A stretch of DNA of 64,000 nucleotides from Bradyrhizobium sp. cir1 (GTDB taxonomy: Bacteria; Pseudomonadota; Alphaproteobacteria; Rhizobiales; Xanthobacteraceae): NCBI RefSeq assembly GCF_014198245.1, contig NZ_JACIHE010000018.1, forward strand, positions 119,058 through 183,057. The letters run 5' to 3'. Position 1 is the stretch's first letter, and each line of letters opens with the position of its first letter. A program made the position numbers and the translations under genes. Below are positions 1 through 8,909 of the stretch, piece by piece. The notes beneath the pieces were generated by a model. It saw only the letters and a list, made by a program, of their open reading frames with translations. It was not told where the DNA came from and did no database searches.

Positions 1-1
1 C

Positions 2-835
2 AAGGGCGGCACCATCGTCTGGCCGCTGATCCGCTACTCCTACGACACGCACAACCTCGACCTGCCGACGCCGGCGCCGTCGCCGCCGACCTGGATGCTG
101 ACGGAAGCGCAATGCAAGCCGGTGGTGGAGAAGAAGGGGCTGAAGAGCTGCCGTGACCTCGAATACAACTGGCTCGGCACCGACGATCAAGGCCGTGACG
201 TGGTGGCGCGGCTGATCTACGGCTTCCGCATCTCGGTGCTGTTCGGCCTTTGCCTCACCATCGTCTCGTCCGTCATCGGCATCGCGGCGGGCGCGGTGCA
301 GGGCTATTTCGGCGGCCGGGTCGACCTCATCTTCCAGCGCTTCATCGAGATCTGGACGGCGATTCCCTCGCTCTATCTTCTCCTGATCCTGTCCTCGGTT
401 CTCGTGCCCGGCTTCTTCGTGCTGCTCGGAATTCTCCTGCTGTTCTCCTGGGTCTCGCTGGTCGGTCTCGTGCGGGCGGAATTCCTGCGCGGGCGCAACT
501 TCGAATACATCCAGGCGGCGCGGGCGCTCGGCGTCTCCAACCCGGTCATCATGTTTCGCCACCTGCTGCCGAACGCGATGGTCGCGACCATGACCTTCCT
601 GCCCTTCATCGTGTCGAGTTCGGTGATGACACTGACTGCGCTCGATTTCCTCGGCTTCGGCCTGCCGCCGGGATCGCCTTCGCTCGGCGAGCTGCTGTCG
701 CAGGCCAAGGCCAATGTGCAGGCGCCGTGGCTCGGCTTCTCCGGCTTCTTCTCGGTCGCGATCATGCTCTCGCTCTTGATCTTCATCGGCGAAGCCGTGC
801 GCGACGCCTTCGATCCGCGCAGAACGTTCAGGTAG
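2..835 (+). CDS. yejE: Peptide/microcin C-type ABC transporter permease YejE (5' end outside window)
   Basis: Inner-membrane permease of a YejABEF-type peptide importer. The reading frame is open from the first bases of the window, so the start lies upstream and only the C-terminal 277 codons are seen. The opening stretch, with LPTPAPSPP, is typical of the YejE periplasmic region. It is followed by a membrane segment at FGLCLTIVSSVIGIAAG, further hydrophobic segments, and the EAA loop (EYIQAARALG, then RHLLPNA) that contacts the ATPase. The family is known to import microcin C and, in Agrobacterium, muropeptides. The stop is 4 bases before the start of the fused ATPase gene, so the two are co-transcribed; the missing partners (yejA/yepA, yejB) should lie just upstream. 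Confidence 0.93.
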   Translation, partial: KGGTIVWPLIRYSYDTHNLDLPTPAPSPPTWMLTEAQCKPVVEKKGLKSCRDLEYNWLGTDDQGRDVVARLIYGFRISVLFGLCLTIVSSVIGIAAGAVQGYFGGRVDLIFQRFIEIWTAIPSLYLLLILSSVLVPGFFVLLGILLLFSWVSLVGLVRAEFLRGRNFEYIQAARALGVSNPVIMFRHLLPNAMVATMTFLPFIVSSSVMTLTALDFLGFGLPPGSPSLGELLSQAKANVQAPWLGFSGFFSVAIMLSLLIFIGEAVRDAFDPRRTFR

Positions 836-839
836 CCCG

Positions 840-2477
840 ATGGACGCGATCAATCAGCCCCTGCTCAGCGTGCGCGACCTCTCGGTGGCCTTTCACCAGG
901 GCGGCGCCACCACGCTCGCGGTCGACAAGGTCTCGTTCCAGATCAAGCGCGGCGAATGCGTCGCGCTGGTTGGCGAATCCGGTTCCGGCAAGTCGGTCAG
1001 CGCGCTCTCGATCCTCAAGCTCCTGCCGTATCCGAACGCCTCCCATCCCTCGGGCAGCATCCGCTTCAAGGGGCAGGAGCTGATCGATCAGTCCGAGCAG
1101 CAAATGCGGGAGATCAGAGGCAGCGACATCTCCATCATCTTCCAGGAGCCGATGACATCGCTCAACCCGCTGCACACGATCGAGGCGCAGATCGGCGAGA
1201 TCATCCAGCTGCACAATCCGACCAGCAACGCCGAGGCGCGCAAGCGGACGCTGGAACTGCTGACGCAGGTCGGTATCCCCGAGCCCGAAACGCGGCTGAA
1301 GAGCTATCCGCACCAGCTCTCCGGCGGCCAGCGCCAGCGCGTGATGATCGCGATGGCACTCGCCAACGAGCCGGACCTCCTGATCGCGGACGAGCCGACC
1401 ACGGCGCTCGACGTCACCGTGCAGGCGCAGATCCTGGCGCTGCTCGCCGAGATCCGTTCGCGGCTCGGCATGAGCTTGCTGTTCATCACCCACGATCTCG
1501 GCATCGTGCGCCGCATCGCCGATACTGTCTGCGTCATGAAGGGCGGCGTGATCGTCGAACAGGGGCCGGTCGAGCAGGTTTTCAAGGCCCCGAAACATCC
1601 CTATACGCGCGACCTGCTCGCGGCCGAGCCCAAGCCCGATCCGGCGCCGCCGCAGCCGAACGCACAGGTGGTGATGTCGGCCGATGATTTGAAAGTGTGG
1701 TTTCCGATCAAGCGCGGCTTGATGCGCAAGACGGTCGGTCACATCAAGGCGGTCGACGGCGTCAGCGTCGCCGTGCGCAAGGGCGAGACGCTCGGCGTCG
1801 TCGGTGAATCCGGCTCGGGCAAGACCACGCTGGGGCTGGCGCTCTTGCGGCTGATCTCCTCGAACGGCCGCATCGTGTTCTTAGGGAGCGACATCCAGGG
1901 CCTGCGCTTCAAGGAGATGCGGCCGTTCCGGCGCGACATGCAGATCGTGTTCCAGGATCCGTTCGGCTCGCTCAGCCCGCGCATGTCGGTCGCCGACATC
2001 ATCGCCGAAGGCCTCTCCGTGCATCAGCCGAAGCTATCGAACGGGGAGCGCGAGGCGCGCGTCGTCAAGGCGCTCGAGGATGTCGGGCTCAATCCGGATA
2101 CGCGTTTCCGCTATCCGCACGAATTCTCCGGCGGCCAGCGCCAGCGCATCAGCATCGCGCGCGCGGTGGTGCTGGAGCCGGATTTCGTCGTGCTCGACGA
2201 GCCGACCAGCGCACTCGACATGCTGTTCCAGGCGCAGATGGTGGATCTGTTGCGCGAGCTCCAGCGCAAGCGCGAGCTCACCTACATGTTCATCTCGCAC
2301 GACTTACGCGTCGTCGCCTCGCTCGCCAGTCATCTCATCGTGATGCGTGGCGGCAAGGTGGTCGAGGAGGGGCAGGCCGCCGAGCTGTTCAAGAGCCCGA
2401 AGACGGATTACACGCGCGCGCTGTTTGCGGCCGCGTTCCGGCTGGAGACGGCGGGGAACGGGGCGGTGGCGACGTAG
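840..2477 (+). CDS. yejF: Dual-domain ABC transporter ATP-binding protein YejF
   Basis: Cytoplasmic ATPase energising the YejBE permease pair; 545 residues, the full length of the fused family. Two complete nucleotide-binding domains are visible. The first has Walker A GESGSGKS at residues 45-52, signature LSGGQRQRV and Walker B LLIADEPTTALD. The second has GESGSGKTT near residue 325, signature FSGGQRQRI and FVVLDEPTSALD. Each domain is followed by an oligopeptide-transporter-type C-terminal extension (HPYTRDLLAAEP; TDYTRALF). The start ATG is 4 bases after the yejE stop. Immediately downstream is a palindromic repeat that may end the transcript. Confidence 0.95.
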   Translation: MDAINQPLLSVRDLSVAFHQGGATTLAVDKVSFQIKRGECVALVGESGSGKSVSALSILKLLPYPNASHPSGSIRFKGQELIDQSEQQMREIRGSDISIIFQEPMTSLNPLHTIEAQIGEIIQLHNPTSNAEARKRTLELLTQVGIPEPETRLKSYPHQLSGGQRQRVMIAMALANEPDLLIADEPTTALDVTVQAQILALLAEIRSRLGMSLLFITHDLGIVRRIADTVCVMKGGVIVEQGPVEQVFKAPKHPYTRDLLAAEPKPDPAPPQPNAQVVMSADDLKVWFPIKRGLMRKTVGHIKAVDGVSVAVRKGETLGVVGESGSGKTTLGLALLRLISSNGRIVFLGSDIQGLRFKEMRPFRRDMQIVFQDPFGSLSPRMSVADIIAEGLSVHQPKLSNGEREARVVKALEDVGLNPDTRFRYPHEFSGGQRQRISIARAVVLEPDFVVLDEPTSALDMLFQAQMVDLLRELQRKRELTYMFISHDLRVVASLASHLIVMRGGKVVEEGQAAELFKSPKTDYTRALFAAAFRLETAGNGAVAT

Positions 2478-2483
2478 TGTTTG

Positions 2484-2596
2484 GTAGGGTGGGTTAGGCG
2501 AAGCCGTAACCCACCACTTCTCTATCCGCGGAAGCTGAAGAGGTGGGTTACGCCAGCGGACTGCGCTACGCGCAGCCGCGAGCTAACCCACCCTAC
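2484..2596. repeat. Palindromic intergenic repeat (GTAGGGTGGGTTAG type)
   Basis: A 113-base element bounded by a perfect 14-base inverted repeat (GTAGGGTGGGTTAG at 2484-2497, its complement at 2583-2596). Inside is a second inverted pair (GTAACCCACC at 2506-2515, GGTGGGTTAC at 2542-2551). The nested symmetry means the transcript can fold into a long hairpin. It fills the gap between two convergent genes and contains no ORF of its own. Confidence 0.85.
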
Positions 2597-2605
2597 GACG
2601 TCTCG

Positions 2606-3472
2606 CTACAGCCGCTTGATCGCGACGACCTCGCTGCCAGCTGCCTTGATCCGCGCAATCGCCGGCTCGATCGGCTCGATCACCGTCGCCATGTGATGTG
2701 CGTTGGCGTGAACCATCGAGTTGGCGTCGCGGACGATGGCGATGTGGCCTTTCCAGAAGATCAGATCGCCGCGCCGCAAGCTGCTCCGCTCGTGCGGCTC
2801 CAGCGCGCGGCCGAGTCCAGCGAGCTGCATGTCGCTGTCGCGCGGGCAGCCGATGCCCGCGGCTGTCAGCGACACCTGCACCAGGCCCGAACAATCGATG
2901 CCGAGGCTGCTCTTGCCGCCCCACAGATAGGGCGTGCCGACGAAGCGCTCGGCGACGGCAACGAAATCCGACTCGCGATGATCGAGCGGGGCGAGGTGCG
3001 TCTTCGGCACGAAGGTCCCTTCGTTCGTCACGGCGAAGCTGCTATCCTCGCGTGCAACCGCGATTCTCGAGCCCAGCACGAGCGTGGCGGCCGGCGGCAG
3101 CTTGATCGAGGGACCGGGGAAGGCCAGCGTCCGCAGCGCGCTGACCTGGTGCGTCGGGGCGGCCGCCGACTTCATCAACGCTGCATCGGGCAGCCAGCCG
3201 ACATAGCCATCGCCATTGAGCTGGCCCCAGGCCCAGCCCTCGCCGTTGCGATCGTAGACCGTGACGCGCTCGCCGCGCAGCGCCTCCGTCATCAGCATCG
3301 CGCCTGAGGACGGCTGCTCGCGCACGGACGCGATCGGCTCGACCACCTCGAACTCTTCACCCTCGACGAAGCGCTGCGCCTCCACCTTGCCTTCGAGATA
3401 TTTGGCGGCGAGGTCGCCCCGCGCGGGCGTCAGCCTTGGGTCGAGTCCTGAATCGTGTCCTGGATCACGCAT
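2606..3472 (-). CDS. Cytoplasmic NlpC/P60 (C40) family peptidase with SH3-like domains
   Basis: Putative cell-wall peptide hydrolase, 288 residues. An N-terminal SH3b-like half (GWAWGQLNGDGYVGWLP at about 80-96) precedes the NlpC/P60 domain with PYLWGGK, nucleophile Cys194 in GIDCSGLVQ, His243 in KGHIAIV and His255 in MVHANAHH. There is no signal peptide: the N-terminus is charged, so the enzyme probably works in the cytoplasm. That architecture recalls Bacillus YkfC, which cuts the gamma-D-Glu/diamino-acid bond of imported murein peptides. The start overlaps the end of the upstream M17 aminopeptidase gene by 8 bases, implying translational coupling. Family assignment is firm; muropeptide specificity is inference. 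Confidence 0.9.
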   Translation of the reverse strand: MRDPGHDSGLDPRLTPARGDLAAKYLEGKVEAQRFVEGEEFEVVEPIASVREQPSSGAMLMTEALRGERVTVYDRNGEGWAWGQLNGDGYVGWLPDAALMKSAAAPTHQVSALRTLAFPGPSIKLPPAATLVLGSRIAVAREDSSFAVTNEGTFVPKTHLAPLDHRESDFVAVAERFVGTPYLWGGKSSLGIDCSGLVQVSLTAAGIGCPRDSDMQLAGLGRALEPHERSSLRRGDLIFWKGHIAIVRDANSMVHANAHHMATVIEPIEPAIARIKAAGSEVVAIKRL

Positions 3473-4838
3473 AGCGCTCGCTCAGCAATGCGTAGATAGC
3501 GCGCGCGGCCTGGCACTCGCCGCCCTCGGGCCGCGCCGGCTTCGCCGAGGGCGTCCAGCCATAGATGTCGACATGCAGCCAGCTGCCGGCGTGCTCGACA
3601 AAGCGCTGCAGGAACAGCGCGCAGGTGATCGAGCCGGCAAAGCCGCCCGATGGTGCGTTGGTGATGGTGGCGGTCTTGGAGTCCAGCCACGCATCGTAAG
3701 GCGGCCACAGCGGCATGCGCCACAACGGATCGTTCTCCTTCACCGCGCAGCGCGCGACGTCGGCGGCCAGCGTCTCATCATTGGTGTAAAAGGGCGGTAA
3801 ATCCGGCCCCAGAGCGACACGCGCCGCACCCGTCAGCGTGCCCAGATCGATCAGAAGTTCGGGCTTCTCCTCGTCCGCGAGTGCCAGCGCATCGGCGAGC
3901 ACCAGGCGCCCCTCCGCATCGGTATTGCCGATCTCGACCGTGATGCCCTTGCGCGACGTAAAAATGTCGAGCGGGCGGAAGGCATTCCCCGCGACCGCAT
4001 TCTCGACCGCCGGGATCAGCACGCGCAGCCGCACCTTCAGCCTGGCGTCCATCACCATGCGCGCCAGTGCCAGCACGTTGGCGGCGCCGCCCATGTCCTT
4101 CTTCATAATCAGCATGCCGCTCGACGGCTTGAGGTCGAGCCCGCCGGTGTCGAAGCACACGCCCTTGCCGACCAGCGTCACCTTGGGATGATCAGGATCG
4201 CCCCAGCCGATGTCGATCAGCCGCGGTGCGCGGCTGGATGCCATGCCGACGGCGTGGATCAGCGGGAAATTGGTCTTCAGGTCCTCGCCGATGGTGCAGG
4301 CAAAGCTCGCGCCGAACTCGGCGGCGAGCGCTTGCGCGGCTGCGGCGAGCTGCTCCGGGCCCATGTCGTTGGAGGGTGTGTTGATGAGGTCGCGCGCCAG
4401 TATCGCGGCATCCGCGATGCGATCGATCTCGGCAGCGTCGACGCCGTCGGGCGGCACCAGGCGGACCTCGGGCCTGTCGGCCTTGCGGTAGCGGGAAAAG
4501 CGGTAGCACCCCAGTGCAAAAGCGAGCGCGGCCAGCCGCGCATCGTGCGGCGCATTGGCGAAGCGATAGGTCCCCGGCGGCAACAGTCCGGGCAGGGCGC
4601 CCGGCCGGAACAGGTCGCGCGATCTTGCCGCTTCGTCCTCGAGGCCGAACAGCACTTGCGCGATCGTACCGTCGGGTGCGGGCAGCGCGAGATAACCGCC
4701 GGGCTTGGCGGAATAGGCGCTGGCGGTCGCGAACTGGCGTTGCGCCGGCAGCAAGCTTTCGCGCAACCCATCCCAGCTCGACTTGGTGACGAAGGTGATC
4801 GGGATGGCGGTTGAGGACGTCTCGAAGACAGAGGGCAT
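3465..4838 (-). CDS. Leucyl aminopeptidase family protein (M17)
   Basis: Cytosolic two-metal exopeptidase releasing N-terminal amino acids from short peptides; 457 residues. The C-terminal catalytic domain carries the family ligands in order: Lys225 and Asp230 (GKGVCFDTGG), Lys237, Asp248 (KKDMGG), Asp307 and Glu309 within NTDAEGRLVL, plus Arg311. The N-terminal third is divergent from E. coli PepA, as is usual for this second alphaproteobacterial M17 group. Transcribed with the NlpC/P60 gene that overlaps its 3' end. A role in trimming peptides brought in by the neighbouring Yej transporter is plausible but not shown by the sequence. Confidence 0.92.
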   Translation of the reverse strand: MPSVFETSSTAIPITFVTKSSWDGLRESLLPAQRQFATASAYSAKPGGYLALPAPDGTIAQVLFGLEDEAARSRDLFRPGALPGLLPPGTYRFANAPHDARLAALAFALGCYRFSRYRKADRPEVRLVPPDGVDAAEIDRIADAAILARDLINTPSNDMGPEQLAAAAQALAAEFGASFACTIGEDLKTNFPLIHAVGMASSRAPRLIDIGWGDPDHPKVTLVGKGVCFDTGGLDLKPSSGMLIMKKDMGGAANVLALARMVMDARLKVRLRVLIPAVENAVAGNAFRPLDIFTSRKGITVEIGNTDAEGRLVLADALALADEEKPELLIDLGTLTGAARVALGPDLPPFYTNDETLAADVARCAVKENDPLWRMPLWPPYDAWLDSKTATITNAPSGGFAGSITCALFLQRFVEHAGSWLHVDIYGWTPSAKPARPEGGECQAARAIYALLSERYA

Positions 4839-5043
4839 TAGCGGGTCCGGATCGTCAGGTCAGGCGGGTCATGCGAACTCCAGAAGACTTCGCAGAGTTT
4901 TGCCGTGGCCGCAATCGGCTTTGCTGTCACCGCTCAGTGAGCCGCTACTCGCAGCAAGTGGGCCATGCTAGGTTCCGGCAATGGCTGCCAGGTGTACGGA
5001 GATCGCCGGCAGCCGAAGGCGAGGCCTGCCGGGAGGAAATGCA

Positions 5044-5247
5044 ATGGAATTTGTGTGGAGCGTGGTCACATTCATCGGCCAGGCCGTCGAGGCGATCTTT
5101 GGCTATGTCGAGCATCATCATTGGATCTTCGCCTTCCTTGCCGGCGGCTACGTCTTCTATCTTCACGACCGCTCCGTCCACGCGCGCTTCGATGCGCTCG
5201 ACAAGCGGGTCGACGAAATCCGCAAGCGGCTTGCCATCGAATATTGA
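5044..5247 (+). CDS. Small hypothetical membrane protein (67 aa)
   Basis: An ORF of 67 residues starting MEFVWSVV. This ATG was preferred over one 63 bases upstream because a strong Shine-Dalgarno (GGGAGGAAA) ends just before it and the longer form adds a charged, low-complexity leader. It has an aromatic, amphipathic N-terminal stretch, a single membrane segment (WIFAFLAGGYVFYL, about 29-42) and a charged C-terminal helix (DKRVDEIRKRLAIEY) likely to lie in the cytoplasm or form a coiled coil. No family is recognised. It stands alone between divergent and downstream genes. Confidence 0.6.
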   Translation: MEFVWSVVTFIGQAVEAIFGYVEHHHWIFAFLAGGYVFYLHDRSVHARFDALDKRVDEIRKRLAIEY

Positions 5248-5466
5248 TCGGACGAAACGAAACCGCTGGGCGGCAGCCCTCGTATCCACCTTGAGAACTG
5301 CCGTTCACGAGAGCGCGGCCACAGGGCTTTACTAGCGCTGCGGTTGTGGCATTATTGGCGAACATTTTAGATTGTGCCGTGCGTTTCTGCGCGCACCTCG
5401 GGCTATTCGTCGCAGGCATTTCTCTCATCGCTTGGGCGGCGCAGCATTCGCAATGAGCGGCGCAAA

Positions 5467-6960
5467 ATGGATAGATCGTTCGTTATTGCGCAGATCTCCG
5501 ACCTGCATCTGGACGGGTCAGGCCGGCTGCTCGCGACGATCGAGGCGCTCGGCGCTGCTCTGCGCGAGAGGATGGCGGACTTCGCCGACGTTCCCGACCG
5601 CATCCTGCTGATCACGGGCGATCTCGTGGACGACCCGACGCCGCGCGCGCTCGACGAAGCGCTCGCGGTCATCGCGTCTTTCCGTCAAACCGGGCTGTTC
5701 ACCGACATCCAGGCGGTCGCCGGCAATCACGACGTCAAGCGGGCGAGCCAGCGTGCCGGCCGTCACGACGTCTATGATTACCTGCATCTGCCGCGGACCT
5801 CGAAGAGCGTCTACTACCGCCAGGCCGGCCTCGATCTGGTGCTGCTGGATTCCAACCGCGCAAGCCTCACGGCACTGGCGAGCGGCAAGATCGACCAGGG
5901 ATCCTACGGCGCCATGGTTGCCGATTCCGCCCGGCTCAGTGTCGAGCTCGCAGGCAGCCTTGGATCGGCGGGACGCGCCGATTATTCCGAGCCGGCGGAA
6001 AACCTGGTGCGGGTGCTGGCGCTACACCATCATCCGCTGCCGCAGGCGACCGGCGAAGGAAAGCGGTTTCTCGGCGCGCCGGATGAGCCGCTGATGTATC
6101 TCGCCGCGCCCGCCACCTTTCTCGAAGCGGCGACCTCGCTCAACATCGATCTGGTTCTGCACGGTCACCGGCATGTCGAGGGACTGACCCGCTATTCGAT
6201 TCCTGATCCGCGCGCGACGCGGAGCAAGGGCAGTGAAGCGTTCTGGCGCACGATCTACGTGCTGTCCTGCCCATCCTCGACCGGGCAAAGCGGCGACGAT
6301 GCCGGCTTCAACATCATCCATTTCGGCCCGATGTCCGATGCCGGCAATTCCGAATATGGATTTGCGATCGCGCGCCATTCGCGGCCGCGCAATGGTGGCG
6401 GCTTCCGCCTGCTCGACTCGAACCTGCCGGACGGCATCATCCGCCTGCCGGCAGGGCGGGATTATTCCCGCGATCCGGCCGTCCAGTCGGCGATCGAGAT
6501 CGCTTCAATCGCGACGCTGAGCCGGGATCAGGTGGCGGCGCTGGCGCGCCGGCTGCTGATGCGTCGCGCCTTTTACGCCGACGGCGAGCCGGCTTCGGCG
6601 AATGCGCTCCACACCTATCTCGTCACCTCTCGGGCCTGGGCCGATCTCGACTGCAAGTTTTCGAGGTCGGCGGCCAGGCATGATGCCGACGCGGTTGCCG
6701 CGGCAGCGGCGCTGCTGCGCCGGTTGATCGAGCAATCGGCCGGCGTGCTTGGCATCGATCAGCTTCAGCTCGACGAGCTCTTGGCGCGGCGTCTGGTCAG
6801 CCGTGAGGATCTCCGGCGCGAATGCCCGGGAATACCGCACACGGGGACCGACGTCGAGGCGCAGGTGCTGCAACTGCTGCGGGACCTGAACGAGCAAATG
6901 AAGATGCTCGGCCTCGATCTGGGGCTCGGCGGTGAGGCGCCGCCGCAGACGCCGCCGTGA
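5467..6960 (+). CDS. Calcineurin-like metallophosphoesterase with large C-terminal extension
   Basis: A 497-residue protein whose first 280 residues hold the classic dinuclear metallophosphoesterase blocks: ISDLHLDGS, ITGDLVDDP, AVAGNHDVKR, LALHHHPLP and LHGHRHVEG. This order resembles cyclic-nucleotide phosphodiesterases of the CpdA/Icc group. The remaining roughly 200 residues have no recognised domain; they are mostly helical with Arg/Ala-rich stretches. An upstream in-frame ATG (5374) would add 31 residues not resembling the family, so the ATG directly before DRSFVIAQISD is chosen; no strong ribosome-binding site helps decide. Substrate unknown. Monocistronic as far as can be seen. Confidence 0.85.
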   Translation: MDRSFVIAQISDLHLDGSGRLLATIEALGAALRERMADFADVPDRILLITGDLVDDPTPRALDEALAVIASFRQTGLFTDIQAVAGNHDVKRASQRAGRHDVYDYLHLPRTSKSVYYRQAGLDLVLLDSNRASLTALASGKIDQGSYGAMVADSARLSVELAGSLGSAGRADYSEPAENLVRVLALHHHPLPQATGEGKRFLGAPDEPLMYLAAPATFLEAATSLNIDLVLHGHRHVEGLTRYSIPDPRATRSKGSEAFWRTIYVLSCPSSTGQSGDDAGFNIIHFGPMSDAGNSEYGFAIARHSRPRNGGGFRLLDSNLPDGIIRLPAGRDYSRDPAVQSAIEIASIATLSRDQVAALARRLLMRRAFYADGEPASANALHTYLVTSRAWADLDCKFSRSAARHDADAVAAAAALLRRLIEQSAGVLGIDQLQLDELLARRLVSREDLRRECPGIPHTGTDVEAQVLQLLRDLNEQMKMLGLDLGLGGEAPPQTPP

Positions 6961-6973
6961 GAGGCCGGCGGCG

Positions 6974-6995
6974 TTAACCGGCCATTAGGGTTAAC
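6974..6995. promoter_or_regulatory. Possible CtrA-type box / inverted repeat upstream of tadD
   Basis: GTTAAC-type hexamers sit at both ends of this segment, and TTAA-N7-TTAG (6974-6988) is one mismatch from the CtrA consensus TTAA-N7-TTAA. It lies about 55-75 bases before the tadD start. CtrA controls pilus genes in Caulobacter; binding here is a guess from pattern alone. Confidence 0.25.
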
Positions 6996-7048
6996 AGTCT
7001 ATTGCTGGCGCGTTCGGCTCGATCCATCCGCTCGAGAGTCAAAACGTC

Positions 7049-7861
7049 ATGCGTCAACGGTTCAGTCCTGCCCGGCTTCTTGCGTCTGCCTCGCTCGTCG
7101 CGATGGTGGCGATCAGCCTCGGCGGCTGCACGGCAATGTCAAAGCTCTCCGACATCACCGGCTCGACCGGGTCGAAGGCGGAGGCAGCTCCCAGCGATCC
7201 CGCCCGTGCCGTCGAAGTCTATGGCGAGCGCTATCGCGCCAATCCCAAGGATGCCGAAGCCGCGCTCGGCTATGGCGAGGCCCTGCGCGCCAACGGCCAA
7301 CGCGCCCAGGCGGCCGCCGTGCTCGAGCAGGCCACCATCGCCAATCCCGGCAACAAGCTGCTGCTCGCCCAGTACGGCCGCGCGCTCTCCGACAACGGCA
7401 ATTTCCAGCAGGCCTTCGACGTGCTGTCGAAGGCGCATTCGCCCGACAATCCGGACTGGCGGCTGCTCTCTGTGCAGGGCACGGCGCTCGATCAGTTGGG
7501 CCGTCACGAGGAGGCGCGCTCCTATTACGCGAGCGCGCTGAAGATCGCACCGGGCGATCCCGGCGTGCTCTCCAATCTTGGCCTGTCCTATATGCTGTCG
7601 AGGGATTTGCCGAAGGCCGAAGAGGCGCTGCGGCAGGCCTACGCATCGCCGCGCGCCAGCAGCCGGGTGCGGCAGAATCTCGGACTGGTCGTCGGTCTCC
7701 AGGGCCGCTTCGCCGAAGCCGAGACCATCGTGAAGGCCGACCTGCCGCCGGACCAGGCCGCAGCCAATGTGGCCTATCTCAAGGACATGCTGAACCGCAG
7801 CGAGGGCCCGCGCGGTGCACCGAAGCGGACGCCGGTCGCCTCGCTCAGCCAGTCCGACTGA
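7049..7861 (+). CDS. tadD: TadD-like tetratricopeptide lipoprotein of the Flp pilus system
   Basis: A 270-residue outer-membrane-targeted lipoprotein, with signal sequence, lipobox LGGC (Cys29 region) and then consecutive TPR units (for example DAEAALGYGEALRANGQ, NPGNKLLLAQYGRAL, DPGVLSNLGLSYMLS). TadD proteins act as pilotins or scaffolds for assembly of the Tad secretion apparatus. It converges with the tadC end of the pilus operon, from which a hairpin separates it by about 35 bases, so it has its own promoter. The C-terminal 30 residues are basic and serine-rich. Confidence 0.85.
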   Translation: MRQRFSPARLLASASLVAMVAISLGGCTAMSKLSDITGSTGSKAEAAPSDPARAVEVYGERYRANPKDAEAALGYGEALRANGQRAQAAAVLEQATIANPGNKLLLAQYGRALSDNGNFQQAFDVLSKAHSPDNPDWRLLSVQGTALDQLGRHEEARSYYASALKIAPGDPGVLSNLGLSYMLSRDLPKAEEALRQAYASPRASSRVRQNLGLVVGLQGRFAEAETIVKADLPPDQAAANVAYLKDMLNRSEGPRGAPKRTPVASLSQSD

Positions 7862-7895
7862 TCCGCCTCCAGAGGCTTTACCCTGACGTCGTCGA

Positions 7896-7917
7896 TGCGG
7901 ACCGCTCGCGGTCCGCA
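7896..7917. terminator. Hairpin between convergent tadD and tadC
   Basis: Perfect 9-base-pair stem TGCGGACCG/CGGTCCGCA with a four-base loop. No strong T-run on either side, so termination strength is uncertain, but it is centrally placed between two convergent stops. Confidence 0.6.
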
Positions 7918-7925
7918 TTCCCGCA

Positions 7926-8900
7926 TCACTGCAGCTCGGAGATCTTGATGCCGGTCGGCCCGAGAATGACGACGAACAGCACCGGCAGGAAGAACAGGAT
8001 CATCGGCACCGTCAGCTTCGGCGGCAGCGCGGCGGCCTTCTTCTCGGCCTCATTCATGCGCATGTCGCGGTTTTCCTGCGCCATGACGCGCAGCGAGTGC
8101 CCGAGCGGCGTGCCGTAACGTTCCGCCTGCTGAAGCGCGAGACACACCGATTTGACACCCTCGAGCCCGGTGCGCCGCGCCAGGTTCTCGTAGGCCACCT
8201 TGCGGTCCTGCAAATAGGACAGCTCGGCGGTGGTCAGCGCGAACTCTTCCGACAGCGCGATCGACTGGCCCACGATCTCGGTGGCAACCTTCCGGAACGC
8301 CATTTCGACCGACATGCCGGATTCGATACAGATCAGCAGCAGGTCGAGCGCGTCGGGAAAGGCACGCCTGATCGAGAGCTGGCGCTTGGAGATCGCGTTC
8401 TTGAGGAACAGCATCGGCGCCTGCAGGCCGGCATAGGCGGCGCCGATGCAGATACCGATCTTGATCGGCAGCGGCTTGTCCATGTGCGCGATCAGGAACA
8501 CGTACAGGATCGAGCCCACGAACAGCACGATCGGAGCGACCATGCGCGCAAACAGGAAGGTGATGTAGGGCGCCTGGCCGCGGTAGCCCGCCATGATGAG
8601 CTTGTCGCGGGCGGCTTCCTGCGCGAGCCATTTGGTGAGATTGAAGTCCTCGACGACCTTGGAGACGATCTGCTTCGGCGTCTGGCGCAGCGAGACCTTT
8701 TCGTTCTTGTTGAGGCGGTCACGCTCGCGCTGCCGGATGCGTTCGCGTTCGCTTGCCACCGCCTTCATGCGCTTGGAGAGGCCTTCGCCGGCGAACAGCG
8801 GCATCACCAGCGTATAGACGGTGGCGCTGGCGGCGATGGCCGCCAGCAGCATGGTCATGAAGCGGACGTCATGAAGTTTCGAAACGAGAAATTCGACCAT
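7926..8900 (-). CDS. tadC: Tad pilus inner-membrane platform protein TadC (GspF/T2SSF family)
   Basis: A 324-residue inner-membrane protein partnering TadB and the CpaF ATPase in Flp pilus assembly. It has an N-terminal membrane segment, a second hydrophobic pair in the middle (VAPIVLFVGSILYVFL), the T2SSF cytoplasmic domain with FPDALDLLLICIESGMS and QQAERYGTPLGHSLR, and a C-terminal membrane segment (PMILFFLPVLFVVIL). The start is 9 bases downstream of the tadB stop; it is the last gene of the minus-strand operon. Confidence 0.93.
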   Translation of the reverse strand: MVEFLVSKLHDVRFMTMLLAAIAASATVYTLVMPLFAGEGLSKRMKAVASERERIRQRERDRLNKNEKVSLRQTPKQIVSKVVEDFNLTKWLAQEAARDKLIMAGYRGQAPYITFLFARMVAPIVLFVGSILYVFLIAHMDKPLPIKIGICIGAAYAGLQAPMLFLKNAISKRQLSIRRAFPDALDLLLICIESGMSVEMAFRKVATEIVGQSIALSEEFALTTAELSYLQDRKVAYENLARRTGLEGVKSVCLALQQAERYGTPLGHSLRVMAQENRDMRMNEAEKKAAALPPKLTVPMILFFLPVLFVVILGPTGIKISELQ

Positions 8901-8909
8901 ACGCCACCG

